DNA of 64,000 nucleotides from Mucilaginibacter glaciei (GCF_014773245.1 NZ_JACWMX010000006.1:248001-312000), one strand, 5' to 3'. Positions 1-9,141 are shown, counted from the first letter of the stretch. Notes: generated by a model from the sequence alone, not told the origin. A program made the numbers and translations.

Positions 1-701
1 TAGATGCGGCGTTTGCGGGTTTTTTTCAAATACTTCCTCAACTTGGCGGTCGAGAATGCTTTGTTACCCTCAAAAGTAACGTCGTTGATCATCACTTTCG
101 ATTTTTTATCAACGGCAACTTCCAGTATCACACTGTTAGCATCGCCCGGGTCTTTTGTTTGGGTGATGTTTACAGTGGTATTTAAATAGCCCTTTTCATT
201 AAAGTGCTTTTTGATGATAGCGGTAGTGGTGCTCAGTAAGTTTTCGTTTACTATTTTACCCGTTTTATCGCTCAGTTTTTTAGTTACATCTTCAATCTCG
301 CCTTTACGGATGCCGGTTATGTGCAACCTTGACAAGCGGGGGCGCTCGGTAACGGCAATTTCCAGGTAAATGGTATCTGCATTTATCCGCAGAACATTTA
401 ACTGCACATCGTCAAAAAGGCCTTGTTTGTACAAGTCTTTAATAACGTTGGCATTTTGCTCGCCGGGCAGGTTGATCTTATCACCCTTGTTTAGTTTAGA
501 TATCTGCAGCAGCACATCTTTATCCAGATATTTAGCCCCTGATATACTGATGCCCCCAATAATATAATCTTTAGGATTAAGGTAGCTTAAACTATCGGCA
601 GGTATGGATTTTGTAAGCGGAGCCCGCCCGCCAGCGGGTATCTGTGCAAGTGCTGTAGCGCTTATAAAAGAGAAAAGTATAGCAAAAAAAACTTTATTCA
701 T
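1..701 (-). CDS. bamA: BamA/Omp85 outer membrane assembly factor, N-terminal part (3' end outside window)
   Basis: The reverse frame is open from an ATG at 701 to the window edge, about 233 codons. It begins with a signal peptide (MNKVFFAILFSFISATALAQ) and continues into repeated alpha/beta POTRA-like units with phrases such as GGISISGAKYLD and LSRLHITGIRKGEIED. BamA inserts beta-barrel proteins into the outer membrane; its POTRA domains are periplasmic and the barrel would lie beyond the left edge. uppS lies 63 bases upstream on the same strand, the usual Bacteroidota neighbour. Only the POTRA part is visible, so another Omp85 paralogue is possible, but the uppS linkage favours BamA. Confidence 0.85.
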   Translation of the reverse strand, partial: MNKVFFAILFSFISATALAQIPAGGRAPLTKSIPADSLSYLNPKDYIIGGISISGAKYLDKDVLLQISKLNKGDKINLPGEQNANVIKDLYKQGLFDDVQLNVLRINADTIYLEIAVTERPRLSRLHITGIRKGEIEDVTKKLSDKTGKIVNENLLSTTTAIIKKHFNEKGYLNTTVNITQTKDPGDANSVILEVAVDKKSKVMINDVTFEGNKAFSTAKLRKYLKKTRKRRI

Positions 702-764
702 TCGAATATTTTAGTGGGCTAAAAATAATTTATACAGTTGTTAAAAAGTGTTAAAAGTAAAAAT

Positions 765-1505
765 TTAGTTTACCTGCTCACTTATCTTACCAAAACGGCG
801 TTCGCGTTTCTGATAATCCAATATGGCTTCATACAAATCCTCCCGACGGAAATCGGGCCATAATTTTGTGGTGAAGTAAAGCTCGGCATAGGCAATTTGC
901 CAAAGCAGGTAATTACTTATCCGGTATTCTCCGCTCGTGCGTATCAATAGCTCGGGGTTGGGCATACCGCCTGTATATAAATTATCCTCAAACATTTGTT
1001 CATCAATATCGGCAGGGTTAATTTCGCCGTTTTGCGCCTGGGCAGCCAGTTTGGCCGCAGCCTGCACAATCTCGTTACGCGAGCTGTAGCTTAAAGCCAG
1101 TGTAACTACCAACCCTGTATTTACAGATGTTTTTTCAATAGCGTTATTCAATTCCCTGTGGCATTTTGCAGGCAGCTGATTAAGGTCGCCGATGGCATTT
1201 AAGCGCACATTGTTTTTCATCAGCTTGGCAATCTCTTTATTGATCGTACTGATCAGGAGCTCCATAATGGCGTTAACCTCTAAGGTGGGGCGGTTCCAGT
1301 TTTCGGCACTAAAGGTGTACAGTGTTAAGTACTCTATACCCAATTCGCCGGCACCCTCAACAACGTCTCGTACAGACAGCACGCCGTTGTGGTGGCCAAA
1401 CACCCTTAATTTGCCTTTGCCTTTAGCCCACCGTCCGTTGCCATCCATAATAACAGCTATGTGGCGCGGCAATCTGTGCAAATCAATCTGATCCTTAATA
1501 CTCAT
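765..1505 (-). CDS. uppS: Isoprenyl transferase (undecaprenyl diphosphate synthase)
   Basis: The 246-residue protein carries the cis-prenyltransferase signature HIAVIMDGNGRWA near residue 15, with the catalytic Asp and the P-loop-like segment. The later blocks SAENWNRP (about 67) and ELLIRTSGEYRISNYLLWQ (about 185) are also typical. The enzyme condenses isopentenyl diphosphates on farnesyl diphosphate to make the C55 carrier for peptidoglycan and glycan export. It precedes bamA on the same strand with a short gap, so the two are probably cotranscribed. The length is normal and all expected motifs are present. Confidence 0.96.
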   Translation of the reverse strand: MSIKDQIDLHRLPRHIAVIMDGNGRWAKGKGKLRVFGHHNGVLSVRDVVEGAGELGIEYLTLYTFSAENWNRPTLEVNAIMELLISTINKEIAKLMKNNVRLNAIGDLNQLPAKCHRELNNAIEKTSVNTGLVVTLALSYSSRNEIVQAAAKLAAQAQNGEINPADIDEQMFEDNLYTGGMPNPELLIRTSGEYRISNYLLWQIAYAELYFTTKLWPDFRREDLYEAILDYQKRERRFGKISEQVN

Positions 1506-1748
1506 TTTCTATGCGTTTTTAACTGCTTTATTGGGGCAGTTAAATACATGGCCTTGTTAAAATTAAACATCTTTTAAGCAAAGCTTTCAATAACTTATGC
1601 TGTTTTTTTCAGGTGACAAAGGTAAAACTTAATTGTATTTATTTTAGTATGCGGTAAAAAAGAAATAAACAGGCTTTTTTTGAATGTAGTTATCACAGGT
1701 ATCACAATTTCTGTCAATTAAGATGGTATTCTACAAGTGATTATACCA

Positions 1749-1781
1749 TAAAAAAACACCATTACTTTTAATGTAATGGTG
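1749..1781 (-). terminator. Rho-independent terminator after exbD
   Basis: A 9-bp perfect stem (1757-1765 with 1773-1781) and a 7-base loop are followed on the minus strand by seven T. It lies about 20 bases past the exbD stop. The rest of the 1506-1802 gap shows only AT-rich sequence with no gene. Confidence 0.85.
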
Positions 1782-1802
1782 CCGTAATAAAAAATCGTCC
1801 TA

Positions 1803-2324
1803 TCAATAAACCTCTTTGCCCTTCAGCAGATTAATATCCGCAGGGGTTATATCGCCGATGGCGTATTGCTGTACACCGGTTATTTTCATTTCGTCGAGCG
1901 CGTTTACCAAGTTTTCGTAAACGGAGCTTTGGGCAGGCTTGATCAGCACGATCATACTTTTACCGGTATCGTGCTTCACTTTGGCCTTCATATCAATTAT
2001 TGCCCGGCGAAGACCCTGCCTGCCGTAGTTGGTAAGCGTGGCGGATACAACCGGTTTATCAGCCTCGCCTAAATAATACAAGAGTTGGTTGTTTTTGCCC
2101 AGGCAAAGCGTAAGAGTGCGCAAGTTTGATACACCACCCGGCTCATCACCTACAGGCATCACCAAATCTAATGCCTTTGGTTTGGCCAGCGTGGTTGTCA
2201 GGATAAAAAAGGTGATCAGCAGGAAAGCCAGATCGACCATAGCGGTTAGATCTACCCGGAGCGGTGCTTTAACGGTGCGGATACGAGCGCCTTGTTTTTG
2301 CGGGGTTGCGGTTAATTCGGCCAT
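1803..2324 (-). CDS. exbD: ExbD/TolR-family biopolymer transport protein
   Basis: This 173-residue protein has a short cytoplasmic N-terminus, one membrane helix around residues 27-47 (VDLTAMVDLAFLLITFFILT) and a periplasmic domain. The Asp in that helix is the proton-pathway residue of ExbD/TolR proteins. ExbD works with ExbB and TonB to energise outer membrane receptors. No exbB, tonB or second exbD lies beside it and it has its own terminator, so it is a solitary copy. The particular transport system it serves cannot be told from the sequence. Confidence 0.88.
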   Translation of the reverse strand: MAELTATPQKQGARIRTVKAPLRVDLTAMVDLAFLLITFFILTTTLAKPKALDLVMPVGDEPGGVSNLRTLTLCLGKNNQLLYYLGEADKPVVSATLTNYGRQGLRRAIIDMKAKVKHDTGKSMIVLIKPAQSSVYENLVNALDEMKITGVQQYAIGDITPADINLLKGKEVY

Positions 2325-2435
2325 GGCATTAAATTTTAAGGTTTATAATTTGGTTAATTAATTATTAAACGCTTAAAATTAATGCTTTATTTCATAAAAC
2401 AGAATATAATTCTGTTTATATTTATTTATCAGAAT

Positions 2436-3224
2436 TTAATTCTCGTAATAGCACTTTTGCGTAACAAAAGTATAAGAGAGGGTAAACCAACCAAACATGT
2501 AGGTATCATGCGCCTTAAAATCGCCCCGCTGCGAACCCGGCGAACCGGTAAAAACGCCTGTATTTTCGCCGGAACGGTCTGACAATACTTTTTGCGGTGC
2601 GGTAACGAGCTTACTTTTATCAGGGTACACGCCGCTCACATCATCCAGGTAATCGGTATTGGTGTAGCGGTAACCTAATTCCGCCCCTACCGTCCATTTA
2701 CCGGCAAAGTTATATTTGAAGCCTGCCCCATAAGGCACAACAATAGCCGATTTTTTATAGGGGATACTTTGCCCCTCTGTCATGATATCGCGCAGGCTGT
2801 AGGTGCCCCCCTTATATTTGGTACGCGGTGTGTATTGGGTAATGCCGCCACCCACAAAAATGTAAGGTGTATATTTATTTTTACCGGCATCCGGGATGTA
2901 TTTCATAAAATTGAACTCGGCCACCAGGCTGGCTTCCTTCAAAGGATCGGTGAAACTCAGGTTGCGGTCGCGCTGTTGCTGGTCGTTTGATTTGCTATCG
3001 TAACCGCTTATTTGCCCTGCTGCCAGGTTTAACCTTGCTGCCAGATACCCATTAAAATTTCGTTTAAAAAACAACCCACCCGATAGGCCGCTTGGCTTAA
3101 CCGGATTAGTATTTAAATCGCCGATATAACCTGCGCCACCTACGCCGACCCCAACTTCCCAGGTTTGGGCACTTGCAACGGTACATATCGATACTAACAG
3201 AACAAATAATAAACGTTTTGGCAT
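2436..3224 (-). CDS. DUF6089-family outer membrane protein
   Basis: I chose the ATG at 3224 because it places the signal peptide MPKRLLFVLLVSICTVASAQ at the N-terminus. An ATG at 3251 also exists but would overlap nadK and put nine residues before the signal. The mature protein (about 243 residues) is rich in alternating beta strands with glycine- and aromatic-rich phrases (GVGVGGAGYIGDLN, VPYGAGFKYNF, VGAELGYRYTNTDYLDD), as in small outer membrane barrels. It starts 10 bases after nadK on the same strand. The nadK-DUF6089-uppS-bamA neighbourhood is common in Bacteroidota and suggests an envelope role; the biochemical function is not known. Confidence 0.85.
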   Translation of the reverse strand: MPKRLLFVLLVSICTVASAQTWEVGVGVGGAGYIGDLNTNPVKPSGLSGGLFFKRNFNGYLAARLNLAAGQISGYDSKSNDQQQRDRNLSFTDPLKEASLVAEFNFMKYIPDAGKNKYTPYIFVGGGITQYTPRTKYKGGTYSLRDIMTEGQSIPYKKSAIVVPYGAGFKYNFAGKWTVGAELGYRYTNTDYLDDVSGVYPDKSKLVTAPQKVLSDRSGENTGVFTGSPGSQRGDFKAHDTYMFGWFTLSYTFVTQKCYYEN

Positions 3225-3234
3225 TAAGGCAAAT

Positions 3235-4116
3235 TTAATAGTTACGGGCATCTAAACCCCACAACAGCTTTTTCCTTAACGTAGATAAGTAGCTTTCATT
3301 ATTGAGGCGGATAAGGTTGAGCTGGAAACCCGCTTTATAAACCTTGAATTTCATGGTTTTATCTATGATCACGGTGCGGCTGTCGCACGATACGATGTAA
3401 TTGCTGCCGCGGCACTCTACCTCAAAGGCCAGTTCGCTGGTATCTGGCAGGATGATAGGCCGTACGTTTAAATTATGTGGTGCTACCGGGGTAAGTGCTA
3501 TGCTGTTACTTTGCGGGAAGATGATGGGGCCGCCGCAACTTAAGGAGTAGGCTGTGGACCCGGTTGAAGTAGAAATAATGATACCATCGCCCCAGTACGA
3601 ATTCAGGAACTCGTCATTAAGGGTGACATGGGTAGTAATCATGGCAGAGTCGTCGCGCTTGTGGATGGTTACATCATTCAGCGCGAAATTATCGTCGCCA
3701 AAGATCTTCTGGTCAGATTCTATCACCAGTAATTCGCGACTATCGATCGTAAATTCTTTATTCACTACGGCATGGATGGCCGCCGCGATATCACTTTTAT
3801 TAATACTGGCCAGGAAACCTAAACGGCCAAAGTTTATACCGATTACAGGCACGCCGCTATCGCGGATAAGGGTAACCATATCCAGCAGGGTGCCATCGCC
3901 GCCAATGGTGATGAATACATCAACTATGCCTTTTATAGGGTCGCCGGTTTTTAGCACCTTAAAGCCCGAGGTATCTATATTGCCCTGCAGGTTATCGTTC
4001 AGTTGCTGATGCAGGTATATATTTACGTTATGCTGCAACAGGCTATCAAACACCTGGCGAATGAAGGGGAACACCGAAGCATCATTAAATTGCCTGCCGT
4101 AAACTGCTATATTCAT
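3235..4116 (-). CDS. nadK: NAD kinase
   Basis: The 293-residue protein has the diagnostic GGDGT motif (TIGGDGTLLD, about residue 72), the NE/D-type nucleotide segment near FALNDVTIHK (about 145), and the glycine/serine-rich STSTGSTAYSLSCGGP loop (about 182). It phosphorylates NAD to NADP in the cytoplasm. Length and motif order match bacterial PpnK. The gene is flanked by the CBS protein upstream and the DUF6089 gene downstream on the same strand, so it probably sits in one operon with them. Confidence 0.96.
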   Translation of the reverse strand: MNIAVYGRQFNDASVFPFIRQVFDSLLQHNVNIYLHQQLNDNLQGNIDTSGFKVLKTGDPIKGIVDVFITIGGDGTLLDMVTLIRDSGVPVIGINFGRLGFLASINKSDIAAAIHAVVNKEFTIDSRELLVIESDQKIFGDDNFALNDVTIHKRDDSAMITTHVTLNDEFLNSYWGDGIIISTSTGSTAYSLSCGGPIIFPQSNSIALTPVAPHNLNVRPIILPDTSELAFEVECRGSNYIVSCDSRTVIIDKTMKFKVYKAGFQLNLIRLNNESYLSTLRKKLLWGLDARNY

Positions 4117-4197
4117 AAGTTGAGACGAATATCGAACTTTGCAGTTAAAATACGGCTTATTGTTTTAAATAATAGTGTTATAGCACAAATACCAAAC

Positions 4198-4860
4198 CTA
4201 CAAATTCAGGTAATTCATAAAAGAATCGAACCGGTCCATTGAGTTATCGTTGTGGTCGGTAAAGTTAAAGGTGGCCTTAACATCGTAGTTATAACGCAGA
4301 AATGTAGCCAGGATGTTGGAGATATCCTGCTTGTTTACTTTCAGAGTGATCTCCAGTTTGGTCGAGTCGGGGAAACTGCGGACGTATGAGCTCAGGATCT
4401 GGGCATTGTCTGACTCCACCACCTGCGACATGTGTGCAAGGGAGTTGTTTTTTATATCCACATCCAGCACGATGATCCCGCCCGGCTGCGATACCGATGT
4501 AAGGGTGGCGAAATATTCGTTCATGCTGGTAATGGTAACCATGCCCAGGTAATCGTGTTTGGCATTGAGTACGGGCACTACACTTAACCTGCGCTCGTAA
4601 AACAGCCGGATCACGTCATAAATATGCTGATCTTCCAGTACGTAAGGGTTTACCAACGATAATGCCAATGCACCTACAGGTGCATTATAGTCAGGCTCTT
4701 CTATCAAATCATCTTCAGACAGTAGCCCCAGGAACTGTTCTTCGTTTACAATTGGCAAATGGCTGATGCGAAACTCCTGCATGCGGTCATAAACCTTCTG
4801 AATACTGTCAGAAGTATGTACCGGCGGTACCGCATCACTTATCAGCTCAATTGCAAGCAT
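4198..4860 (-). CDS. CBS-domain protein
   Basis: The 220-residue protein has two CBS units: residues about 8-60 (LISDAVPPVHTSDSIQKVYD ... FLGLLSEDDL) and 75-130 (VLEDQHIYDVIRLFYERRLS ... YLGMVTITSM). A C-terminal region of about 75 residues resembles an ACT-like regulatory fold (IIVLDVDIKNNSLAHMSQVV). CBS pairs bind adenine nucleotides and regulate partners. It begins two bases after the stop of the upstream hydrolase gene and lies upstream of nadK, so a role in nucleotide sensing near NAD metabolism is possible but only inferred. Confidence 0.85.
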   Translation of the reverse strand: MLAIELISDAVPPVHTSDSIQKVYDRMQEFRISHLPIVNEEQFLGLLSEDDLIEEPDYNAPVGALALSLVNPYVLEDQHIYDVIRLFYERRLSVVPVLNAKHDYLGMVTITSMNEYFATLTSVSQPGGIIVLDVDIKNNSLAHMSQVVESDNAQILSSYVRSFPDSTKLEITLKVNKQDISNILATFLRYNYDVKATFNFTDHNDNSMDRFDSFMNYLNL

Positions 4861-4862
4861 AT

Positions 4863-5624
4863 CTATTTTTTGATTTTATCTAAAAAAGCCTTCAAATACC
4901 GGTTAAACTCAACAGGCCGCTCCATCATCGGGGCGTGGCCGCATTTGTCTATCCAATGCAATTCGGCATTAGGTAGCATTTCATTAAATTCCACTGCCAC
5001 TTCCGGCGGGGTTATTTTATCATCGCGGCCCCAAATAAGGCAAACCGGCATCGTAATTTTACGCAGATCCTTATTCATATTATGGCGGATAGCCGATTTT
5101 GCCATAGCCAATATGCGGATCACCTTATGCCTGTCGTTGATCATCACAAATACATCGTTCACTAACTCATCGGTAGCAATTGCCGGGTCATAAAAAGTAT
5201 ACTGCACTTTCTCACGAACGAAATCTATGCTTTCGCGTTTTGGGAACGACCCGCCGAAGGCATTTTCATACAAACCCGAACTGCCCGTTAAAACCAGCGC
5301 CTTCACATAACCCGGGTGTGCCAGTACATAAATTAAGCCTACATGCCCGCCTAATGAGTTACCCAATAAAATAACGTTACTCAGCTTTTTAAATTTTATG
5401 AACTTATGTACAAATTTTGAAAGCGCACGCACACCGGTAGTGAGCAATGGCATATCATAAATTGGCAGTATAGGCAATATAACGCGGTAATGTGGGCTAA
5501 ACTCGTTCACAACATCTTCCCAGTTGCTTAAAGCGCCCATTAAACCGTGCAGAAGTAACAGCGTTTCACCTTCACCCGCTTCGATGTAACTAAAACCTTT
5601 TTCTTCTTTAAGCACGTGATCCAT
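4863..5624 (-). CDS. Alpha/beta-fold hydrolase
   Basis: The 253-residue protein shows the oxyanion-side motif LLLHGLMG (about residue 24), the nucleophile elbow GNSLGG (Ser about 88), an Asp candidate in WGRDDKITPP (about 200) and the catalytic His in CGHAPMMERP (about 230). It has no signal peptide, so it is cytosolic. The fold covers esterases, lyases and MenH-like enzymes; the substrate cannot be assigned. It is two bases upstream of the CBS gene on the same strand. Confidence 0.88.
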   Translation of the reverse strand: MDHVLKEEKGFSYIEAGEGETLLLLHGLMGALSNWEDVVNEFSPHYRVILPILPIYDMPLLTTGVRALSKFVHKFIKFKKLSNVILLGNSLGGHVGLIYVLAHPGYVKALVLTGSSGLYENAFGGSFPKRESIDFVREKVQYTFYDPAIATDELVNDVFVMINDRHKVIRILAMAKSAIRHNMNKDLRKITMPVCLIWGRDDKITPPEVAVEFNEMLPNAELHWIDKCGHAPMMERPVEFNRYLKAFLDKIKK

Positions 5625-5741
5625 AGCAAAACTTTATATAGTATTGGTTATTGTAAGTATAATAGACCGTTTTAAATAACAGTCTGAAAAGTTGTAAATT
5701 TAGGTTATTAGGTTGCACATGCAACTATAATAACAATTAAA

Positions 5742-6191
5742 TTATCCTAACAATTGTTTTACTACTTCAGATACCGTTTTACCATCGGCACGGCCCGCAA
5801 GCTCTTTATTAGCTACACCCATTACGCGGCCCATGTCTTTTACCGATGTGACGCCTAAGCGTTCAATCACCTCCTGAATATAACCTTCTATTTCGAAACG
5901 CGTCATTTGCTGTGGCAGGTAGGGTTCAATTACATACATCTCGGCCATTTCAATATCGTACAGGTCTTCGCGGCCCTGCGTTTTGTAAATATCTGCCGAT
6001 TCTTTACGTTGTTTGATCAGCTTTTGCAGTACCTTAATCTCTGCTTCTGAGGTTAGTTCCTCTGCCGCACCTTTTTCAGTTTTAGCTAAAAGTAAGGCTG
6101 ATTTTACTGCACGCAAACCGCGCAAGCGGTCGGCCTGTTTAGATAACATGGCTTGTTTAATATCCTGGTCTATTTGTGTGATAAGTGACAT
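5742..6191 (-). CDS. GatB/YqeY domain protein
   Basis: The 149-residue protein matches the YqeY family over its full length: an N-terminal helical half (LITQIDQDIKQAMLSKQADR, RGLRAVKSALLLAKTEK), the KQRKESADIYKTQGREDL segment and a C-terminal GAD/YqeY half with DMGRVMGVANKELAGRADGK. YqeY resembles the tRNA-binding tail of amidotransferase GatB, but its role in free form is unclear. A degenerate CACTAAT-type repeat lies immediately 5' of the start codon. Confidence 0.92.
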   Translation of the reverse strand: MSLITQIDQDIKQAMLSKQADRLRGLRAVKSALLLAKTEKGAAEELTSEAEIKVLQKLIKQRKESADIYKTQGREDLYDIEMAEMYVIEPYLPQQMTRFEIEGYIQEVIERLGVTSVKDMGRVMGVANKELAGRADGKTVSEVVKQLLG

Positions 6192-6195
6192 ATTT

Positions 6196-6226
6196 GTAAT
6201 TAGTGATTTGGTGAATTAGTGATTGA
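6196..6226 (-). repeat. Degenerate CACTAAT leader repeat
   Basis: On the minus strand the last 30 bases before the yqeY start read as imperfect repeats of AATCACTAATT. Similar stretches sit directly before start codons of phage genes at 21585, 33329, 36696 and 37629. Confidence 0.5.
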
Positions 6227-6260
6227 AGCTTCAGATTTCTAATTTTGGGTTAAAAAGATT

Positions 6261-6374
6261 GTCATTTCGAACAAGATATAAAGATAAATCTTCTAAAAGG
6301 GACAATTTTTAGCTTTGAATTCCTAAATGCAAAGTGCAGAAGATTTCTCATCGCTATCGCTCTTTCGAAACGAC
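6261..6374. repeat. Interspersed imperfect palindrome (GTCATTTCGAA family)
   Basis: Arms near GTCATTTCGAA (6261) and TTTCGAAACGAC (6363-6374) are inverted, with an inner pair AAATCTTCT/AGAAGATTT. It fills most of the gap between yqeY and the SDR gene and resembles the element at 11705-11801. It holds no gene. Confidence 0.6.
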
Positions 6375-6402
6375 ATTTTTTTATTTTATCTGCACAACTA
6401 TT

Positions 6403-7161
6403 TTACTTTCTGAAAATATTTGTTGCTGATGCCTGTGCTGTAGGCATGATCAGCAGATCATTAATGTTTACGTGTGCCGGGCGCGATGCGATGAACCAGA
6501 TGGTTTCGGCAATATCCTGCGCCCTTAGCGGCTCAAAGCCATCGTACACCTTTTTGGCCTTTTCCTTATCGCCCTTGAAACGAACTTCAGAGAATTCCGT
6601 CTCCACCATACCCGGATGAATGGCCGATACTTTGATGCCATGCGGCAACAAATCTGCACGCATCCCTTTATTTAAGGCATCAACCGCGTGCTTGGTTGCG
6701 CAATACACATTGCCGTTAGGGTAAACTTCTTTCCCGGCTATAGATCCTAAGTTAACGATGTGGCCGCTCCCATTTGTGATCATCCAGTTGCTCACCACTT
6801 TGCTGGCGTAAAGCAACCCTTTAATATTGGTATCAACCATGGTGTCCCAATCGTCAAAGCTGCCCTTATCAATCGGGTCAAGCCCCTGGCTTAGCCCTGC
6901 GTTGTTGATCAGCACATCTACCTTCTTCCATTGGGCGGGCAACCCTTCCAGGTTACTTACCACCTGCTCGCGGCTGCGGATATCGAACGACGATACCGCC
7001 ACTTCAACATTATATCTAGTATTCAGCTCTTCGGCCAGTTTCTCCAGCCTGTCCATGCGGCGGCCGGTCAGTATCAGATCATAACCTTCGCGGGCGAAGG
7101 TATGTGCACAGGCCTCGCCTATCCCGGCGGTAGCTCCTGTAATTAATGCAATTTTAGCCAT
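6403..7161 (-). CDS. SDR-family NAD(P)-dependent oxidoreductase
   Basis: The 252-residue protein has the Rossmann cofactor motif TGATAGIG (residues 8-15), an NNAG motif (VLINNAGLSQG, about 86), the catalytic Ser in NLGSIAGKE (about 138) and the YxxxK pair in YCATKHAV (about 152-156). Overall it resembles the YdfG/serine-dehydrogenase-like classical SDR group. The substrate is unassigned. It stands alone between two repeat-filled gaps and has its own start 86 bases from the repeat at 7231. Confidence 0.93.
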   Translation of the reverse strand: MAKIALITGATAGIGEACAHTFAREGYDLILTGRRMDRLEKLAEELNTRYNVEVAVSSFDIRSREQVVSNLEGLPAQWKKVDVLINNAGLSQGLDPIDKGSFDDWDTMVDTNIKGLLYASKVVSNWMITNGSGHIVNLGSIAGKEVYPNGNVYCATKHAVDALNKGMRADLLPHGIKVSAIHPGMVETEFSEVRFKGDKEKAKKVYDGFEPLRAQDIAETIWFIASRPAHVNINDLLIMPTAQASATNIFRK

Positions 7162-7230
7162 AGGTAGTTTAACTATCGGCAGCGAAATTATGTTTTTATG
7201 TTGGGATAATTACTGCACTCTCTAAATCGC

Positions 7231-7320
7231 CTGAATCAGAATTTTCAGGATTTATATATTCTCAGAATGCGAGTGTTAATTTATGTTGTTAATTCTATAA
7301 TTCTGAAAATTCTGATTCAG
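7231..7320. repeat. Interspersed inverted repeat (CTGAATCAGAATT family)
   Basis: Twenty-base arms at 7231-7250 and 7301-7320 are near-perfect reverse complements, with a 50-base AT-rich centre. A second member of the same family is inside the phage at 32856-32939. It lies just past the porT stop. Confidence 0.75.
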
Positions 7321-7327
7321 ACGGTAT

Positions 7328-8074
7328 TTACTCGAAAAACAGGCTAAACATTACCGTTTGCAATGATAGCTTGCTGATAGGCGACGAGAACGGGTGATTT
7401 TCCTGCACCAGGATATTACCGAGAGAATTGCTAACCTTAATTTCTGGCGAGAGCTTGAAATACTCAAAGTAGATATCGAAACCAAAACCTGCTTCGTACG
7501 ATGAATAACTCCGATTGTTCTTCAGTAACTTTTCCAGCGGCCCGGCATTTACATCCGATCCTTTTTTGGAGCCGATAGCGTTTGAAAACTTCATGCCGCC
7601 TAACAGATAGGCCCGCATGTTGCCTATCCTGTCGGATTTAAGCTTTATTGAAATGGGGAAATCTACCGTGGTGGTTTGCACCTGTTTATCCACATCCTGC
7701 GATGGGGTGGCATATTTATAACTTACAGACCTGTCTGCAAACACCAGCGATGGCGTAGCCCGCACCTCTAAATGATCTGTTAAGCGGTAGCGGGCTAAAA
7801 ACCCAACCGAAAAACCCGGCAGCGATCTCGAACTGATACTGTTTAACGAATCAGTAACGGGCCGGTTATTATTGGCAGGGTCCAGATAAGGGCTGCGCCA
7901 ATTTGGTTGCTTTACAATCTTAAAATTGCTGGAAACGTATGAGAAACTAAACCCTGCACTAAAATCACTAACATCGGCACCGCCACCCCATGCAGGTATT
8001 AATTGCTGGGCAAACAAGCGATTGCTGCAACTCATTAATAGCAATAAAATGGATAGGTACCGGGTTTTAATCAT
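7328..8074 (-). CDS. porT: PorT-like beta-barrel protein (type IX secretion/gliding)
   Basis: The 248-residue protein starts with a signal peptide (ISILLLLMSCSNRLFAQQ-like, cleavage after about residue 22), then a small outer membrane barrel with phrases such as SVGFLARYRLTDHLEVRATP and AYLLGGMKFSNAIGSKKGSD. The family fits the PorT/PorX outer membrane fold. Its start overlaps the ubiE stop by four bases; porT directly downstream of ubiE is a recurrent Bacteroidota arrangement. PorT is required for type IX secretion in Porphyromonas. The assignment rests on fold and context; a generic porin-family protein is the alternative. Confidence 0.75.
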   Translation of the reverse strand: MIKTRYLSILLLLMSCSNRLFAQQLIPAWGGGADVSDFSAGFSFSYVSSNFKIVKQPNWRSPYLDPANNNRPVTDSLNSISSRSLPGFSVGFLARYRLTDHLEVRATPSLVFADRSVSYKYATPSQDVDKQVQTTTVDFPISIKLKSDRIGNMRAYLLGGMKFSNAIGSKKGSDVNAGPLEKLLKNNRSYSSYEAGFGFDIYFEYFKLSPEIKVSNSLGNILVQENHPFSSPISKLSLQTVMFSLFFE

Positions 8075-8802
8075 TTAACGCCTGTATAAATGGAACAGAT
8101 ACCAAACGCCAAAGGCCTGTTTTTGGTATTTTTAAAGCCTGCTTTATCCATTAAACCGGTAAAAGTTGCACCATCGGGAAACGCCTCGACGGATTCGGGC
8201 AGGTAGCTATACGCGCGGGCATCTTTAGAAAACAGCTTACCAATACCTGGGGTAACATAGTTAAAGTAAAATTTGTACAGTTGTTTTACCGGAAATACTT
8301 TAGGTTTAGAGAACTCCAGCACTACCACTTTACCACCCGGCTTTAATACCCGGTGAATATCGGCAAGGCCTGTCTCGAGATTCTCGAAATTACGCACACC
8401 ATAAGCTACGGTAACCGCATCAAACATATCAGCTTCAAACGGGAGTTTTTCAGAATCGCCCAGTTTTACCTCAAATTGATCGCCCAGGCCGCGTTTGGCT
8501 ATTTTTTGATCGGCAATATCCAGCATCCCGCGCGAGATATCCACTCCGATGATCTTATCGGGCTTTAAAATAGATAAGGCCTCAAAAGCAAAATCGCCGG
8601 TACCTGTAGCAACATCCAAAATTAATTTAGGCTGATTGACCTTTAATTCATTAATGGCAATTTTGCGCCAAATAATATCAATGCCCAGCGACATAAAATG
8701 GTTCAAAAAATCGTAGGTTTTTGAGATGTTGTTAAACATATCGGCCACCTGCTCTTTCTTGGTAGCCTGCTCGTTTTGGTAGGGTGTTACGGTTTTGCTC
8801 AT
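8071..8802 (-). CDS. ubiE: Demethylmenaquinone methyltransferase
   Basis: I used the ATG at 8802 (MSKTVTPYQNEQATKK); an upstream in-frame ATG at 8865 would add 21 unlikely residues. The 243-residue enzyme has the SAM motif LDVATGTGDFAFEAL, the GVDISRGMLDIA segment and the UbiE signatures YDFLNHFMSLGIDIIWR and VAYGVRNFENLETGL. It methylates demethylmenaquinone to menaquinone, the respiratory quinone of this phylum. It overlaps porT by four bases. Confidence 0.95.
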   Translation of the reverse strand: MSKTVTPYQNEQATKKEQVADMFNNISKTYDFLNHFMSLGIDIIWRKIAINELKVNQPKLILDVATGTGDFAFEALSILKPDKIIGVDISRGMLDIADQKIAKRGLGDQFEVKLGDSEKLPFEADMFDAVTVAYGVRNFENLETGLADIHRVLKPGGKVVVLEFSKPKVFPVKQLYKFYFNYVTPGIGKLFSKDARAYSYLPESVEAFPDGATFTGLMDKAGFKNTKNRPLAFGICSIYTGVK

Positions 8803-8981
8803 GTGTATGCAGCAAAGATAATGGTTTTGATTGGAGTTGATAGTTTGTGCCCTGTGGTATACCATAAAAATGCATTTCTATGATGCAACTGTATGGTTGC
8901 CCTTACTTTGGGTTGTAACTAATACAAGGAAGTGCTAAGAAAAAAAGGCCGCAAACATCCGGCATTTGCTTTTATACTTAC

Positions 8982-9026
8982 TAGCCTAAAAAGGCTAATT
9001 TTAGTTTAATTAGTCTAAAAAGGCTA
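8982..9026. promoter_or_regulatory. Two tandem 16-bp palindromes, possible operator
   Basis: TAGCCTAAAAAGGCTA (8982-8997) and TAGTCTAAAAAGGCTA (9011-9026) repeat 29 bases apart, about 115 bases upstream of the oxidoreductase start. The pair looks like binding sites for a dimeric repressor or activator. No other feature is visible in the 8866-9141 gap. Confidence 0.45.
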
Positions 9027-9141
9027 ATCATTATTTTGACTATATAAGCGTCCGTAACAATAATCTGTAAACTCATTAAATAAATTTATACCTTCACTTT
9101 ATCACATAAACCAAAATAAAAACCCTCTTATCATACCCTTT

